Assembly: GCF_010093595.1 (NCBI RefSeq)
Contig: NW_022985454.1
Coordinates: 883,142 to 947,141 of the forward strand
DNA: 64,000 nucleotides
Direction: 5' to 3'
Origin: Mytilinidion resinicola
Taxonomy: Eukaryota > Ascomycota > Dothideomycetes > Mytilinidiales > Mytilinidiaceae
Numbering within the stretch: position 1 is the stretch's first letter; each line of letters starts with the position of its first letter. A program made the translations under genes and the position numbers. A model generated the notes under the pieces. That model did not search any database and was not told where the DNA came from. It saw only the letters and a list, made by a program, of their open reading frames with translations. This document shows positions 1-11,106 of this stretch, piece after piece.

Positions 1-745
1 GCCATGGTGGACTAGCAACCGTCTGGCTTTGCCGAGACCTTCAGATGAGCAACTACGTTGCTGTGAAGATCATGATCGCGGACGAATCTCGTGAAGATTG
101 CGGGGAGCTAAGAATAGCGAGTCTCGAGAACGACGAACCTGGAGAGCCGGGATTTGAATATCTTTGTCTAGCTCGAGGGCATTTCTAGATTGAGGGCCCG
201 AATGGACGACATCTTTGCCTGGTTCTACCGGTCTTAGGACCCCACGTAGATCATGCATGGGATATTTTTCAAGGATCTGGCACGATTTTGAGAGGGCTTG
301 CGGCACAAGCTACTCAAGGGCTCCACTTTCTCCACAGTAGAGGGTTATATCATGGTGGTCAGTCCATCTTTACTCCCTTGAAGTATTGATATTAGCGAAG
401 AAGTGACTAACTAAGCTTTCAGACTTCCGCCCAGCAAACATACTGCTTCAAGTTACGAATATCGACCATCTTAGCGAAGATGAAGTGATGGAAGAGCTAG
501 GAGAGCCCCTTTTGGAGTATGTTGAAACTACTTCCGGCGAAGATCCTGCTCCAACGGCTCCAGAGTACCAGGTAGCAACAGTAGCTTGGCACAAAGTCAA
601 TCGCCAATTATTCAAGGACCAAATTGCCATAGTTGACTTCGGGGAATCATTCGAGACATCTGGCCCTCCAAAGGGACTTGCTACTCCATCAGCGTACTGC
701 GCGCCTGAGCTCTTAATGTATTTCCCAAGACGTCCAATAGCCTGA
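1..745 (+). pseudogene. SRPK-like protein kinase, broken fragment
   Basis: The frame is open at the left edge with a glycine-loop remnant (GLATVWLCRDL), followed by VAVKIM with the catalytic lysine, GPNGRHLCLV, an HGDFRPANILL catalytic loop, the DFG motif (IVDFGESF) and CAPELL. This order is typical of fungal SR-protein-kinase-like kinases. A 65 bp intron fits at 358-422 (GTCAGT to TTTCAG). Two defects are visible. An in-frame TAG at 186-188 falls just before the conserved GPNG segment, and the frame ends with TGA at 743-745 soon after the APE motif, so the C-lobe is missing. The gene is therefore a relic, not an active kinase. Upstream sequence lies outside the window. The family call is firm; the exact parent gene is not known. 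Confidence 0.75.
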
Positions 746-1187
746 TATAAGGGTACTTAAACTATAAAGATTAAGGTGAGCAATGTATGTATATACTATC
801 TATCACCATTTTAGAGGAGCTTCAATCACTAGATCGTTGCCAACGATCGAAGATACATAGAAAATAGAATATAAAGCAAGATTACTCTCTTGATCAGTGG
901 ATTCTCCAGCAAAGCTGCATTCTTCATCGTTGTTAGAGAACCCAGCACGTTCGGGAAAAGGAGTGCTCAAAAAATATTGAGATAGAAACTGCACATACTC
1001 TTAAGAGTGCTTGCCTCGTCGTTAATATAGCTAACAAATGTTTGCTCACTTGCGTCACAGCTCGTTATACAGCTGGTCTTGCGCAGCTTCTATCGGGTCA
1101 TCTGGGGTATTAAGTTTAATTCAAAAGCCAAGAGGTATCCTTCATACCGCACCGTTTGTCGCTAATGAGAACAATCTAACCTCGCAG

Positions 1188-1680
1188 TTAGAGCAAACAC
1201 ACGTATACCGCCATCCGCCTTACATCATCTGCGAATTCCTTCAAGCAGTACATGCGCATCACTCCGGACTGATGATCAGTACAATCGTGTACCAGGCCAA
1301 TGTGTCTTCGCTCATCAGCAAGGTTGTGACCACACAGGCATGCACCATTCGCGCTGTCTGCACATGTGCATCTCCCGGTGTAGACGAAGTCAATGCGAGT
1401 GGGAAGCACGTCGTGCTTGTAGGTGAGGTGGCAGACATCGTCATAATGCTGGCACTTTACGGACACATCAGATCAGCGTTAGCCGTGTTTATCGATAGGA
1501 GTACTTACCCAGCAAAGGAAATTCTAAAACATCTTCCAGGCACTCCACACGTGTGGCGTGAGACATCGCGTGGGCAGTACTGATCCAAGCTCGCCGGCGG
1601 AGAAGTCAGAATATGGGAAGAATCATGACTGGTGAGAGGTTGAGTGGCGGGAGAGAGAAGAGACATCATTTTGGATTTGG
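1188..1680 (-). pseudogene. relic F: last two exons of the zinc-finger family
   Basis: On the minus strand, the frame around 1510-1600 reads LDQYCPRDVSRHTCGVPG, which aligns with LDQYCPCTLSGHLCGMVG of gene B. A canonical donor (GTAAGT, about 1507) follows, and a 3' block at about 1250-1450 reads CQHYDDVCHL, then YTGRCTCADSANGACLCGHN and DERRHIGLVHDC. This aligns with the final CCCH exon of gene A (YTQPC, C-DFGHD, ERRRLLGPGHPC). Damage: the second Cys of CPC is Arg, the first CCCH Cys is missing, the two exons do not join in phase, and the usual stop is lost. It lies directly 3' of gene A in the same orientation, so it looks like the tail of a former tandem copy. No coiled-coil or first zinc module is seen. 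Confidence 0.6.
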
Positions 1681-1851
1681 CTAGTGTACATACATCAAAG
1701 GCTCAGTCCTCATAAGAAAAAAGAGCATTCGAGCGAAGGACCCAGAACTGGATTTTATGCAAAAGCCAATTTTCACCCCACAAACTACACAACCTACCTC
1801 TTAGTATAGAGGAAGGCCAATTCCGAGCTTACGGCCATGCGTGCAGCCAAA

Positions 1852-3818
1852 CTAATGGTGCTTGCAAGGGTGTCCCGGGCCAAGGAGGCGTCTCCTCTCT
1901 TCAACACGGTCATGACCAAAATCGCACTTTCCGTCAAGTATATCACCGCATGGCTGCGTGTATAGGTAATTCAAACAGGTCGGACGCAAGCCGCGTTGCT
2001 CGAGAGGGTGGCAGTCGTCTCCATAGCGACGTTGCTACTTGGGTTAGCCCACGAAGATCTCGTTTTCAGGGGAAGTACTCACAAGACATAGCTTTGGAAG
2101 CGAACATCCATCAGACAGAACTTTACACTCATGCCCGCAGACGTTGCAGGGGCAGACCTCTTCCACGTCTGTCGCCTCTGGAATTGCCAGCTTCGGAGTG
2201 CTAGACGTTCTGACTGGGATGCTGCTTAAGACAGTCGAAGAACTACGCGTGTACATATCTTGGTGTTGATTCCCTGGGCCCATCACATCTCCGGGGGAGG
2301 ATTGCTGTTGTTCCGAATCGGACCCGTGACGATTGCCACCTCCGACAGTCCGCTTATTTGTTGAAGACTCCGAGTCTTCAACAGCCGAAGCACGTTTCTT
2401 CCAGCCCACCAAGGTCGACTTATACGAGACTAATTCGATATCAGAGGCGTTCCTTACATGTGCCTCGGGCATTAAAACGTACCTTTATATCCCTCTCGTC
2501 CATTCCCTTTGATACTGTCGACCTCAGCAGGGGGCAGTTCACGCTGATTAGACAACCGCAAAGTGGCACTCTGATTTGGGACCCCGTTTGCTCCATGGTC
2601 CACGGATTCCAAAGCCTCATGCCACTTGTCGTTGTGCTGCGCTGCAATATGCCCCCTAAACCCAGCCTCGCCCTTGAACGGGGATATGTTAGTTTCGGAT
2701 CGCTTAATCGAGTTACAGCCGCATATGCTGCATGAAAGTTCCACGTAGGTGCCATCAGCTCGCTTGATGATGGTGGGGAAGATTGTCGTCAAGAGTTGGT
2801 CTGCTGAAGCCATCTCTCCACCCAAACGCTGTCTCCTTACAGGAGTTCTCTCCATATAGTCGTCATCATCTCGCGACGAAGAGTCGTCTTCGCCATTCTC
2901 CAAAGCTTCTTGCTCGCCCGATCCATATTCTAGAGGCCCATTTTCGTTATCGTTGTTGATCAAGGGATTGTCAGAATTAGTTCCGGCTGTTAACTGCATA
3001 GTGGGAGCACCAGTAAGACCCTTCAACAAGGCGTTGATTTCGTCGGCGGTGAAATCCCGATTTTTGCAAGATTCCACCACTTCGTAGGTATCCATCTTCA
3101 ACCTATGCTTTGCCGACAGGTGGCGTTTGAAGCCATCTATGCCTTTGAGATACTCGTAAGGAACGTCGCGGTGAGAGGCTGCGTTCGTCTGGCAGATACC
3201 ACAAGATAGCTCAACCCACGTACCTCCCTCCAGCCGGACCACATGGGGATACTTCTCTAAGTAGGATAGGTAGCCTTTTTATTGAACGACCCCGATTTCA
3301 GTTCCTTATCGCGTACGCGAGTTGTCCTCGATGCATTCGCAAAAGCTGTGGCATCGTTCTGATCAAGGGGAGATCCTACTAGCGGATTGGACTGAACACT
3401 CGAGCGCAGCCCGCGTGTGACCTGGTTTCCAGTGGCCGAAGAGGTTTGCGCCTCTCCTGATCGCGGGGATTGGGAGGAGGGCGTGCTCTGATTTGCTGCA
3501 TGCGATGGGGTGGTGACGCAAAGGAACCGTTATTTGTCAGTAGGAAGAAAGAGCTCATGCTTGACGACTGGAGCGCTCGCAGTCGTTTGCGCGTAGTCTT
3601 TCGGACAACAATTAGAGAGCGAAAAGAAAAGATCTTGAGGAGATAGGAAAACTTACGAACTGCTTGGAGTCTGTGTTACCTATCTCTTCATTCACCCTCT
3701 TGAGGTCCTTCTGGAGTTTCTCTGCTTCTGCGACTTTCTCTTGCATTGATTGATGTAGCCTAGCAAGCTTACTATGCAGTGTAGCTGCTTCGTGGAGGCC
3801 GTCCGCCATGGTGGCCAT
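1852..3818 (-). CDS. zinc-finger-family gene A (possibly frameshifted)
   Basis: I do not recognise this as a named family; it shares its plan with genes B, C and D. Exon 1 (3657-3818) encodes 54 residues of charged coiled coil ending KQF. Intron 1 is probably 3598-3656. A Ser/Thr/Gln-rich stretch is followed by two modules: VELSCGIC...GFKRHLSAKH near 3110-3220 and VELSCSIC...GFRGHIAAQH near 2645-2745. Intron 2430-2482 precedes a Lys-rich linker and CPCNVCGHEC; intron 2035-2082 precedes the last exon with TCLNYLYTQPC, a CDFGHD block and C-terminal HPCKHH, giving C-x8-C-x7-C-x3-H. Two frame breaks remain unexplained: one after the exon-2 start and one near a T5 run at 3276-3280. Either small introns were missed or the gene is decaying. 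The zinc-binding role is inferred from Cys/His spacing. Confidence 0.65.
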
Positions 3819-5063
3819 TGACAGAGCCTGTCAGCTCTCAACAGCCTTGACGAAGGTAAGTGACAAAGTTGTGGTGACCGGAGAAACAGCAGATGTCGCC
3901 AAGAGAGAAAAAGTGGGGCAAAGGTGTGGCGGTGAATTGCCATGCAACACGCACACCGCCTTCTCCGCCGCCATCTACGGTGGCTCGACAGAAACTCGAA
4001 AGAGGTCAAAATCCACCTTCTTGAACAACGCTAAAACTCGTTAGGCCACCGCAGGCGGTTGCAGCTGGGTGTACACAAGCCCGAGTTAGACTGCGGAGGC
4101 AGAGTGGATCGTAGCTCCGGACGTATCAAAGGGCTACATAGTCCAGTATCAGGACTCCCATGCTCTTCTGCCACGGCTTGTGGTGGCCCAACACTCTTCC
4201 AGAGATCTGAAATAGGTGGAACTTCATCATGTTGAGCAAGTGCGAACCTCGCCAGGCTACCTCAAGCGGCCTCGGAGAAGTGTACACAGTTGGAAAAGGA
4301 TCATTGCTCCAGATTTTCAAAACTGGTTCAAGGCACCACAGACCGTGGCAGGTCCTCGGGCATAGATATTCGGCGAGGCAGTGAGGTGTCGCCGGAGGAA
4401 CGAAGAGGAAGACCTGAAAAGAGAGTTAGAACACCTCAGCAGAGTTGAGTATGATTTGAGGTTTGATGGAAATGAGGTGAGGAAAGTGGTCGTCACTTAC
4501 GCAAGTCGACGAATGTAGAGACTCTCATATCACCTCATGGATCAGGAGCAGATGAGGTCATAAGAGGAAGAAACTGTGTTGAGGTTTGTCTGTTGAGAAG
4601 GTGGGGAAGAGGAGGGAAGAGGAAGGAAGAAGCTTCGGTTTAGTTGTCAAGATATATAGAGTGCAAATAAACAATATTGTTCCGTATCTCTTCCAGGCAA
4701 CTATTGAATAGCTCTCCTCACCAGTGAAGTCCAGTAGGAACATGACTACCAATCAATATACCTCGAGTTCGTTATGATAGAGTCCAGTAGCTAATAAGAT
4801 TGGTCCGTATCCCCTCCGACCCCCAACCTACCAGCAAGACGCACAACCCTCACATACCATTGAAGTCTGGCGATGACAAAGAGCCCTGATAATACAAACC
4901 CTGGGCGGCCACGGAATAGCTCACAAGCTAAAGACTTTGGTCCGTATCCTTACGGTCCTCCAGACTACCAGTAAGACGGACAACACCCCATACCGGTAGT
5001 GTCTAGAATGACGAGGTTGCTTGCACCATCTCTAGATGGACTTTCAAAATACACTTACTTACT
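3819..5063. other. intergenic, no gene supported
   Basis: This is the upstream side of gene A and downstream side of gene B. Only short unsupported reading frames are present. The part from 4675 to 5015 holds the imperfect repeats listed separately. Confidence 0.5.
4675..5015. repeat. imperfect direct repeats built on TTGGTCCGTAT
   Basis: Two clear units (4799-4880 and 4937-5015) share TTGGTCCGTATCC, then CTACCAG, AAGACG-ACAAC and a CATACC block. A weaker unit starts near 4677 (TTGTTCCGTATCTC). Spacing is about 125-140 bp. In one plus frame the units read GPYP-PP-YQ, so a decayed coding repeat is possible, but no open gene remains. Confidence 0.5.
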
Positions 5064-7352
5064 TCAATGACTAGCATGACGATGCTCATACAACCGCCGC
5101 CGAACATCCTCATCCTCGTGATCATACGGACACCCCCTATCCCGCACCAAACACTCCCTTCCATTGACAACCGAGTAACACGTCATGCGAACATTACATT
5201 CATCGGCGATGACGCAATTGTTGTCGTGTTGGTAATTCTGGCACTAGCGTCAGCAGATAGCTTCAAGACAAGGAGAGAACCGCAGCACGGGCGACAAACC
5301 AGACATATCTTAACTTTGGCACACCCAACCATCCCGCACAGGTGGCCGGATAAGGTACAGGGACAATACTGGTCTAAGCAGCTAGACGGTGATGAAACGG
5401 GCGACGCTCGCGCCGCTACCTGGCCTTCGACGGCCGACAACATGGGGGATAAACTAACCACGATTTCATCGCCGAGCGTTTCTGAGCGATTGGGGGGAAA
5501 CAGGAAGTAAGAAGGCGGGGATTTACTGCCAAGTCTACACACATGGGAGCAAAAGTAAGCTTTGGAGTGCGTAAATGGACGACGATGGATATGTAGCCTT
5601 GATCCACTTACCTATGCGGAGCGCTCACGATCTCATTGTCCGGGCAGGGTCGTTTGCGGTCGCGATTGCGAGTACGAGGTAACTCGCGCGACGTAATCAC
5701 GCTATCATCATCGTCGTCTGTTGAGCGGGTGGTGTCCTCATCTCCCGAATCGTCAGGGTTGTCGTTGGTGCTTGTAGAGGTAATGCTCGGTTCTCTCTGT
5801 CGCTTCGGGCCTTGGGTTGGATTGAGCTTGACTGGTGGAGCATTAGAGGGTGTGAAAATAAAGTGTCGCATATGGACAACTTACCCTTGTAAGCGCTCGC
5901 CCCATGCTGCCTGATAGCCTGTAGTTGATTATTGGTCAAGATCTTCTGGATACATAAGGAGAGAATGGTATCATGCGCTGTCCCGTCTCGTCCCACAGCA
6001 TCTTTCTTCTCGTGCCATTCCTCTTTATGAGTCTGTCGGAGGTGTTGCCGGAAACCTACCCATTTTCTGTATGGACGAAGCGTGTATGGTGTTCGGTGCT
6101 TGACCCAACTATTCGCATTGCAAAGTTTGCATCTGAGTTCAACATAGTTGCCGTCGGAGCACCTGACGACAGTTGGCAACTCTGGGAAATCGTCCACCGG
6201 GGCCTGCACTCTAGTAATCTTCGGCTTTTCGATTTGTAGGTAGGTCGGATCTCTCATCTTCATCTCAGGGGCGCCGGGTAGGCCCAATTCCAGTGCCTCA
6301 ACCTGGGCTCCCGAGAGGTCCCGCACCTTGCAACGCGAGATTACATCAGAGTAGTCTAGATGCGTTGTAATCCCATGGCCTTGGAGATGGCGTAGAAAAC
6401 CTTTCAGCCCTTTTATGAAGTCTGGCCCGAAGCAATTCCTGCCGCAGGTGCCGCATGCAAGCTCGATCCAGCTTCCGTCGTGGAGGCAAACAACATGCGG
6501 ATACTTGGGCAAATAGTTCCGCCGGCCACTAATTTCTAGAAAAGAATAGCGATGGTCCTCGTTTGAGGACTGAGAGTAATCAGGATCGTGCTCTCCTTCC
6601 AGATCGGCTGAGTCGTCCGAGCCGCCATCTCTGTCACCAAGATCGATTACTTCATGTATACCGAGGTTAGCTACTGGAGCTCCTGAACGATATTCCGGCG
6701 GCATATTTGCAGTTCTCGTTGGTATTTCGGCAGCTCTGTAGGCTGCTGATGGTATAGAGCCGCCGACATTTCGCGTGGAGGAAGAAGCCATAAAAGACAA
6801 TGGTGATGAGGCCTGTGACACTTGAACCCGGCCACTTTCGACGTCCGACTCAGCCTGCGATCGAAGACTTGGAGCCTGCCGCCTCTCATCCATTGGAGCT
6901 ACTCGGTATGGCCGGCTTCCTAGCCGATCCGAAGCGCCTTGTGCTCGTGTTGAACGATCCGTTCTTGTTTGTGTGTGGCGGAAATCGTCGTTCTCGATTC
7001 GCAGCTGTGTCTCCGATTGCTTCGAGGTGGAATTTTTGAGGCTGTGATAGGACGCTAGCAGCGAAGAACGAAGAGTTGAGTCTCGAATTGCGCGTTCTTG
7101 CTTTCTGACTGCCTACAGCGGAGATTAGTTCACGGTTTACTGCGCGGCTACTGTGGAGAAACTTACAACTTTGGTACCAAATTTCTCTTCTTCGACCTTC
7201 TCCAATTCATCCTCCAACTCATCTAGTCTTTCTTGAAGACACAAGGATTGTTCCTGTAGCTTCCGAAGTTCGCTGGACTTGCGCTCATGTAAACTCTTCA
7301 AGCTGGCGTGTTGGTCACGGAGGAGATTGAGCTGGCCTGAAGGGTCTGCCAT
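5064..7352 (-). CDS. zinc-finger-family gene B, 682 aa
   Basis: Unknown family, and the best preserved long member here. Exons 7167-7352, 5885-7112, 5612-5831, 5300-5534 and 5064-5243 join in phase to 682 codons plus stop. Exon 1 is a Leu/Glu/Lys coiled coil (62 aa) ending EEEKFGTKV. The second exon opens AVRKQERAIR, matching ALRKQLREVR of gene C. Module 1 has C282/C285/H304/H308 (ELACGTC...GFLRHLQGH). Module 2 has C390/C393/H419/H424 (ELRCKLC...GFRQHLRQTH). A basic and Asp-rich linker follows, then YCPCTLSGHLCGMVGC. The last exon carries a CCCH motif at C645, C654, C661 and H665 and ends HRHASH. The 5244-5299 intron uses the weaker donor GTTTGT. A nuclear nucleic-acid-binding role is an inference from the finger-like spacing and the basic linker. 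Confidence 0.8.
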
Positions 7353-7654
7353 GGTGTAGGACGCAAGGTAGTTCGTAGTAACGACAATGATCAATGAAAG
7401 AGGCACTAGAGGAAAACAGGCAAGCAGATGTGCCAGAGAAATTGAATTGGACTGAAAGATAGGTAGATGGGAGCAAACCTGTAATGGACACTCAGTCATG
7501 CGCGTTGCCGTCTGCTCGTACACCGCTCCTCGACTAAGGCAAGACACGGCTAACGACTTCATGGTGGCAAAAACCAATTCAGTTTCAGGCAAACCGAAGA
7601 CAACTCGGGGTAAGCCAAGGTTAGTCTTGAAATGAAGGTGCAGGTATATCAGCC

Positions 7655-7978
7655 CACGTGACATAGTCTCAGGAGCGTGGACGGAAGATGGCTGAACAGA
7701 CAGGGGCGAAGAGTATAATGTTTGGGGGAAGCATATCAATAACTCGAGAGCGAGAAACTAGAAATTGGCAGAGTGGAGACGGTGAAGATGCACCTTACGG
7801 TACGGAAACCGATATGTAGTGATCACCAACAGACCCATAGATGGTTTGATCAATCAACTCCATTGATGCAACTCTCGGCACCAACCCAACACGCTCGCTA
7901 CCAGCGCCCGAAACTCCAACGCAAACCTTTACATGACGATGGACCTATAAACCACTTACCGATCCGTCATCACGTGAC
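7655..7978. promoter_or_regulatory. two CACGTGAC elements upstream of gene B
   Basis: CACGTGAC occurs at 7655-7662 and 7971-7978, about 300 and 620 bp upstream of the gene B start. The palindrome CACGTG is the core bound by bHLH factors such as Cbf1. Use here is an inference. The rest of 7353-8039 holds no supported gene. Confidence 0.25.
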
Positions 7979-8039
7979 TCGTGTCTCAGTCTTTGAACGG
8001 GCTCGCCCATCGTCGATATCCCACCAAAGACCGTTTGAC

Positions 8040-8537
8040 TCAGTCTTCAGTCGACTTCTCATCAGTCGCAGCCCCTACCCTGCCTGCCCTCCTCCTCTCC
8101 GACGCGTATTGAATCCCCCTCGCCGTCCACACTCCTACCACCACTAGTGCACCCATCACAACACACAAAACGCTCAGCGTGATCGCAACAACGGCTAGAC
8201 TCTGCAGCCATACCGACAGGGTGATTTTCGGTTCCCCAGTCGTGAGGATCGTGAATATAAACATCAGGAAATGGCCCATCCAAATCGCTATAAATGCGGG
8301 TCCAAACGTGTATTTGGCCATGAAGTCGATTTTGAGAATTCTGCCGGTGACGGCCATGGTGATAGCTGCAACCATCATTGATACCAGTAGGCCGGCAAAG
8401 AAGAGAATCGCCCAGGGGATGTAGAGGAGGATGTGGAGGATCCAGCTGAGGAGGAAGACGACTTTGGAGAGGGTGGCTTGTAGGGCGGCGCCAAGGTTGG
8501 TGGTGTCTGAAGGGGGGATTGCTATGGGAGGCGCCAT
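8040..8537 (-). CDS. four-helix membrane protein, 165 aa, unknown
   Basis: A single uninterrupted frame from ATG at 8537. The N-terminal ~25 residues are soluble, followed by two close hydrophobic segments (about residues 26-65), a third (about 80-100, PAFIAIWMGHFLMFIF) and a fourth (about 112-138, VVAITLSVLCVVMGALVVV). The C-terminal tail is Arg-rich then acidic (ASERRRAGR ... EKSTED) and is likely cytosolic. Hydrophobic periodicity and length argue for a real gene, and no motif identifies a family. It might be a small uncharacterised fungal integral membrane protein. Confidence 0.65.
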   Translation of the reverse strand: MAPPIAIPPSDTTNLGAALQATLSKVVFLLSWILHILLYIPWAILFFAGLLVSMMVAAITMAVTGRILKIDFMAKYTFGPAFIAIWMGHFLMFIFTILTTGEPKITLSVWLQSLAVVAITLSVLCVVMGALVVVGVWTARGIQYASERRRAGRVGAATDEKSTED

Positions 8538-9480
8538 GATGAAGGATCGATTGTGGAGATGGGTTAGAGTTGAGAAAAGGATGGAGGTTGGTAGTTATGA
8601 GACGGAAGGTTTCCGGTGAAGATATGTAGACTGATGTCAGTTGAGGGGATCCCTGCAGCTGCGCTTCGCAGGATTTGGCCCCCAACGAGGCTCTACCTTC
8701 ATTTCCTCAGGATGGCTAAGGCCATACCTACCTAAGGTACCACTGCCCTAGCCACTCACGCGGGGCATGAAAAGGGTGGCACTCTACTATACACACTATT
8801 TCTGTGCTTGTGTACGCTTGTTTACCGCCGCTTGAGGTTCTCCAGTATGCCATTGTTATTCAAGAGATACCAGCTTTGGCAAGCCTGATAGCTCTCCGGG
8901 TCACCTCAGACGGTGTTGAACTAGTTGAATGTGCCACTTCTTTCCCGCCTACCTAGCCACTGTCCAGCCTCAATGGCAAGTAGGTGCCTAAACGTATCTG
9001 ATGGTAGTTCGACGGAGTGATTAGAATACGGTGGGGTCGTTTCTGCCTTGTTGCCTGAACGAAGAATACTCACTAATCTCACTAACTACCTTGATGTATT
9101 AAGTTGACTTTACTTCGTACCTAACGAAGCGCTCCGAAAGCCTCAATATGAAATCACAAAGGAATCCCGCAGAACGATTATTCTATCTTCCAGTGGGAAT
9201 ATCTCGAAACAGGGACCAGGGGCACCCAAATCGAACGCAAATACAGCTCTCAAACTTGTTTCTCAACCCTGACCTCACCTATAAGTGCTACCTGATTCAA
9301 CCAGCGGTCACAGCAGTCATTCGCGATACCCGAGCCATCCCCGCATCTCCTCCAGCCTTGCCCGAGGCATCCATAACGCCGTAATCCCCACTCCACATAG
9401 CTCAACCTTCAAAGACATCATCAAACCGCGCGGTCAGCTTACCACCGAGAGAACCCCATAAAGAGCTCCAAAAACCACGC
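8538..9480. other. intergenic, nothing supported
   Basis: Shared upstream region of the minus-strand membrane gene and the plus-strand alcohol dehydrogenase. No open frame with recognisable content. Confidence 0.5.
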
Positions 9481-10797
9481 ATGTCGGTGAAGCTCGGTAT
9501 CCCCATCACCCTCGCAACTAGAATCGCGCAACCAGCTGTATTAAGAAGTTTCAGTCTCAATTGCGTCATCCACACCCCATCTTTCCCCAGCCTCAGAAAA
9601 AATACTAACATCTCGTTTCCAATTCTATCTACACGAACTCTACACACCAAACCCAAAATGACCGAATCCACCACCTCCCCCCTCTCCGGCCTCTACACCC
9701 CCACCCAACTCGCCCGCCTCTATTACGGCCCCGGCTCCGTGGCCAAACACCTCCTCTCCACCCTCCCCTCGCCCACCTCCAAAGCCTTCATCATCACCGG
9801 AAACTCCCTCGCCACAAAGACCCCCCTGGTCAAAGACGTCGAACAACTCCTCTCCCCCACCCACCACGCCGGCACCTTCTCCAACATCCGCGAACACGCG
9901 CCCATCGCCCAGCTCGACGAAGCCACCGAGCTAGTCGCCAAGGACTCAACCATCGACACGGTGATCAGCATAGGCGGCGGCTCCCCCATCGACTCGGCCA
10001 AAGCTATCTCCCACCGCACGCACGCGCGCACGGGGAAGTGGCTGTTCCACATCGCCATCCCCACCACCCTCTCCGCGGGGGAGTGCACCTACGCGGCCGG
10101 CTACACCGAGTCCTCGGGGGTGAAAACCGGCGTCAGCGACGTGCACCTCGCGCCCTCGGTCGTCATCTACGACGCGAGCTTCGCGCAGCACACGCCGCCT
10201 ACCTTATTCCTGTCGACAGGCCTGCGCGCGCTCGACCACGCGGTCGAGCTGCTCTACCACGAGACCATCAGCGAAGTGCCCGGGCGGGTCATGTGCCTGA
10301 ACGCCGCCGCTGCTCTGTTCAAGGGCCTCCCGCTGTATAAACACGACCCAGGGGACGTGGACACGATCACGCGGCTGCAGCTCGCGGCGTTCGAGAGCCT
10401 AGGGTTCCGCGGCACGAACGTCAAGGGCGGCATCGGGCTGAGCCATTCGCTGGGATACGCGCTGGGCAGCCCGTACGGGATCCCGCACGGCATCACCAGC
10501 TGCCTGACGCTGGGGCATGTGGTGAAGCTGAAGGCGGGGGATCCGGCGGCGGCGAGGGAGGTGGCGCGGGTGCTGCCGTTTGTTGGGGGCGTGGCGAGTG
10601 GGGATGAGAGGAGGGATGCGGAGGAGGTCGGGGAGAGAATTTTGGACCTTGTGAGAGGGTTGGGGTTGAAAAAGACGCTGGGGGAGTATGGGGTGGGCGA
10701 GGACCAGGTTGGGGTGATTGTGAAGAGGGCGACGGGCGGGTTGGAGGAGGGGGAGGTGTTTGATAGGGTTGCGCAATTGGTGAGGGGGTTGTGGTGA
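9481..10797 (+). CDS. iron-type alcohol dehydrogenase / maleylacetate-reductase-like
   Basis: A single-exon frame of 438 codons. The dehydroquinate-synthase-like fold is shown by YYGPGSV near residue 82, SIGGGSPIDSAKA (about 163-175, nucleotide binding), PTTLSAGE (about 194), and the metal-region segments LDHAVE (about 251), GLSHSLGYALG and IPHG. This resembles the maleylacetate reductase branch that reduces maleylacetate in aromatic catabolism, or a related NAD(P)H-dependent reductase. At the position four residues before the first metal His, where this superfamily usually has Asp or Asn, there is Arg, so metal use is uncertain. Two starts are possible: ATG 9481 adds about 59 Ser/Arg-rich, acid-free residues like a mitochondrial presequence, while ATG 9658 has the better context (CCAAAATGACC) and gives a cytosolic form. 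Third positions are strongly G/C biased compared with the neighbours. Confidence 0.85.
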   Translation: MSVKLGIPITLATRIAQPAVLRSFSLNCVIHTPSFPSLRKNTNISFPILSTRTLHTKPKMTESTTSPLSGLYTPTQLARLYYGPGSVAKHLLSTLPSPTSKAFIITGNSLATKTPLVKDVEQLLSPTHHAGTFSNIREHAPIAQLDEATELVAKDSTIDTVISIGGGSPIDSAKAISHRTHARTGKWLFHIAIPTTLSAGECTYAAGYTESSGVKTGVSDVHLAPSVVIYDASFAQHTPPTLFLSTGLRALDHAVELLYHETISEVPGRVMCLNAAAALFKGLPLYKHDPGDVDTITRLQLAAFESLGFRGTNVKGGIGLSHSLGYALGSPYGIPHGITSCLTLGHVVKLKAGDPAAAREVARVLPFVGGVASGDERRDAEEVGERILDLVRGLGLKKTLGEYGVGEDQVGVIVKRATGGLEEGEVFDRVAQLVRGLW

Positions 10798-10869
10798 GTG
10801 ATGGGGGGGGGGAAGGGATGGCGATAGTACTTCGTACCACGGAACGAAGACCCTGACAGGCTAAGCTTA

Positions 10870-11106
10870 ATTTACAACTTGCAAACCTTCACATTCAATC
10901 TCTAGATAGCCCAGGGTGGTCTTCCATTGGTGTCTACACTGTCAAAACACACGTTGACTACCTCTGATTTCATACGTCCGTGGAAAAGAGTGAAGAGATG
11001 GTAGTCACATGATCGAGGTCTGATTTACAACGTGTAAACTTTGACATTCACTTTCTAGAGAGTCTAGATAGCCCAGGGGTGTCTTGCATCGGTATCTACA
11101 CTGCCA
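10870..11106. repeat. two-copy direct repeat, about 75-84 bp
   Basis: 10870-10944 and 11023-11106 share ATTTACAAC-TG-AAAC, ACATTCA, TCTAGATAGCCCAGG and TCTACACTG, with one 9-10 bp indel (extra AGAGAGTC in the second copy). No coding sense is seen. Confidence 0.6.

Noticed and set aside
1038..1583. 181-codon plus-strand open frame
   Set aside because: The minus strand of the same DNA carries recognisable tail exons of the zinc-finger family (relic F), so the plus frame is most likely a shadow.
3488..3656. Long 169 bp first intron in gene A
   Set aside because: A 59 bp intron ending at 3598 gives TTRKRLRAL, which matches the exon-2 start of the paralogues (ALRKQLREV), and is preferred.
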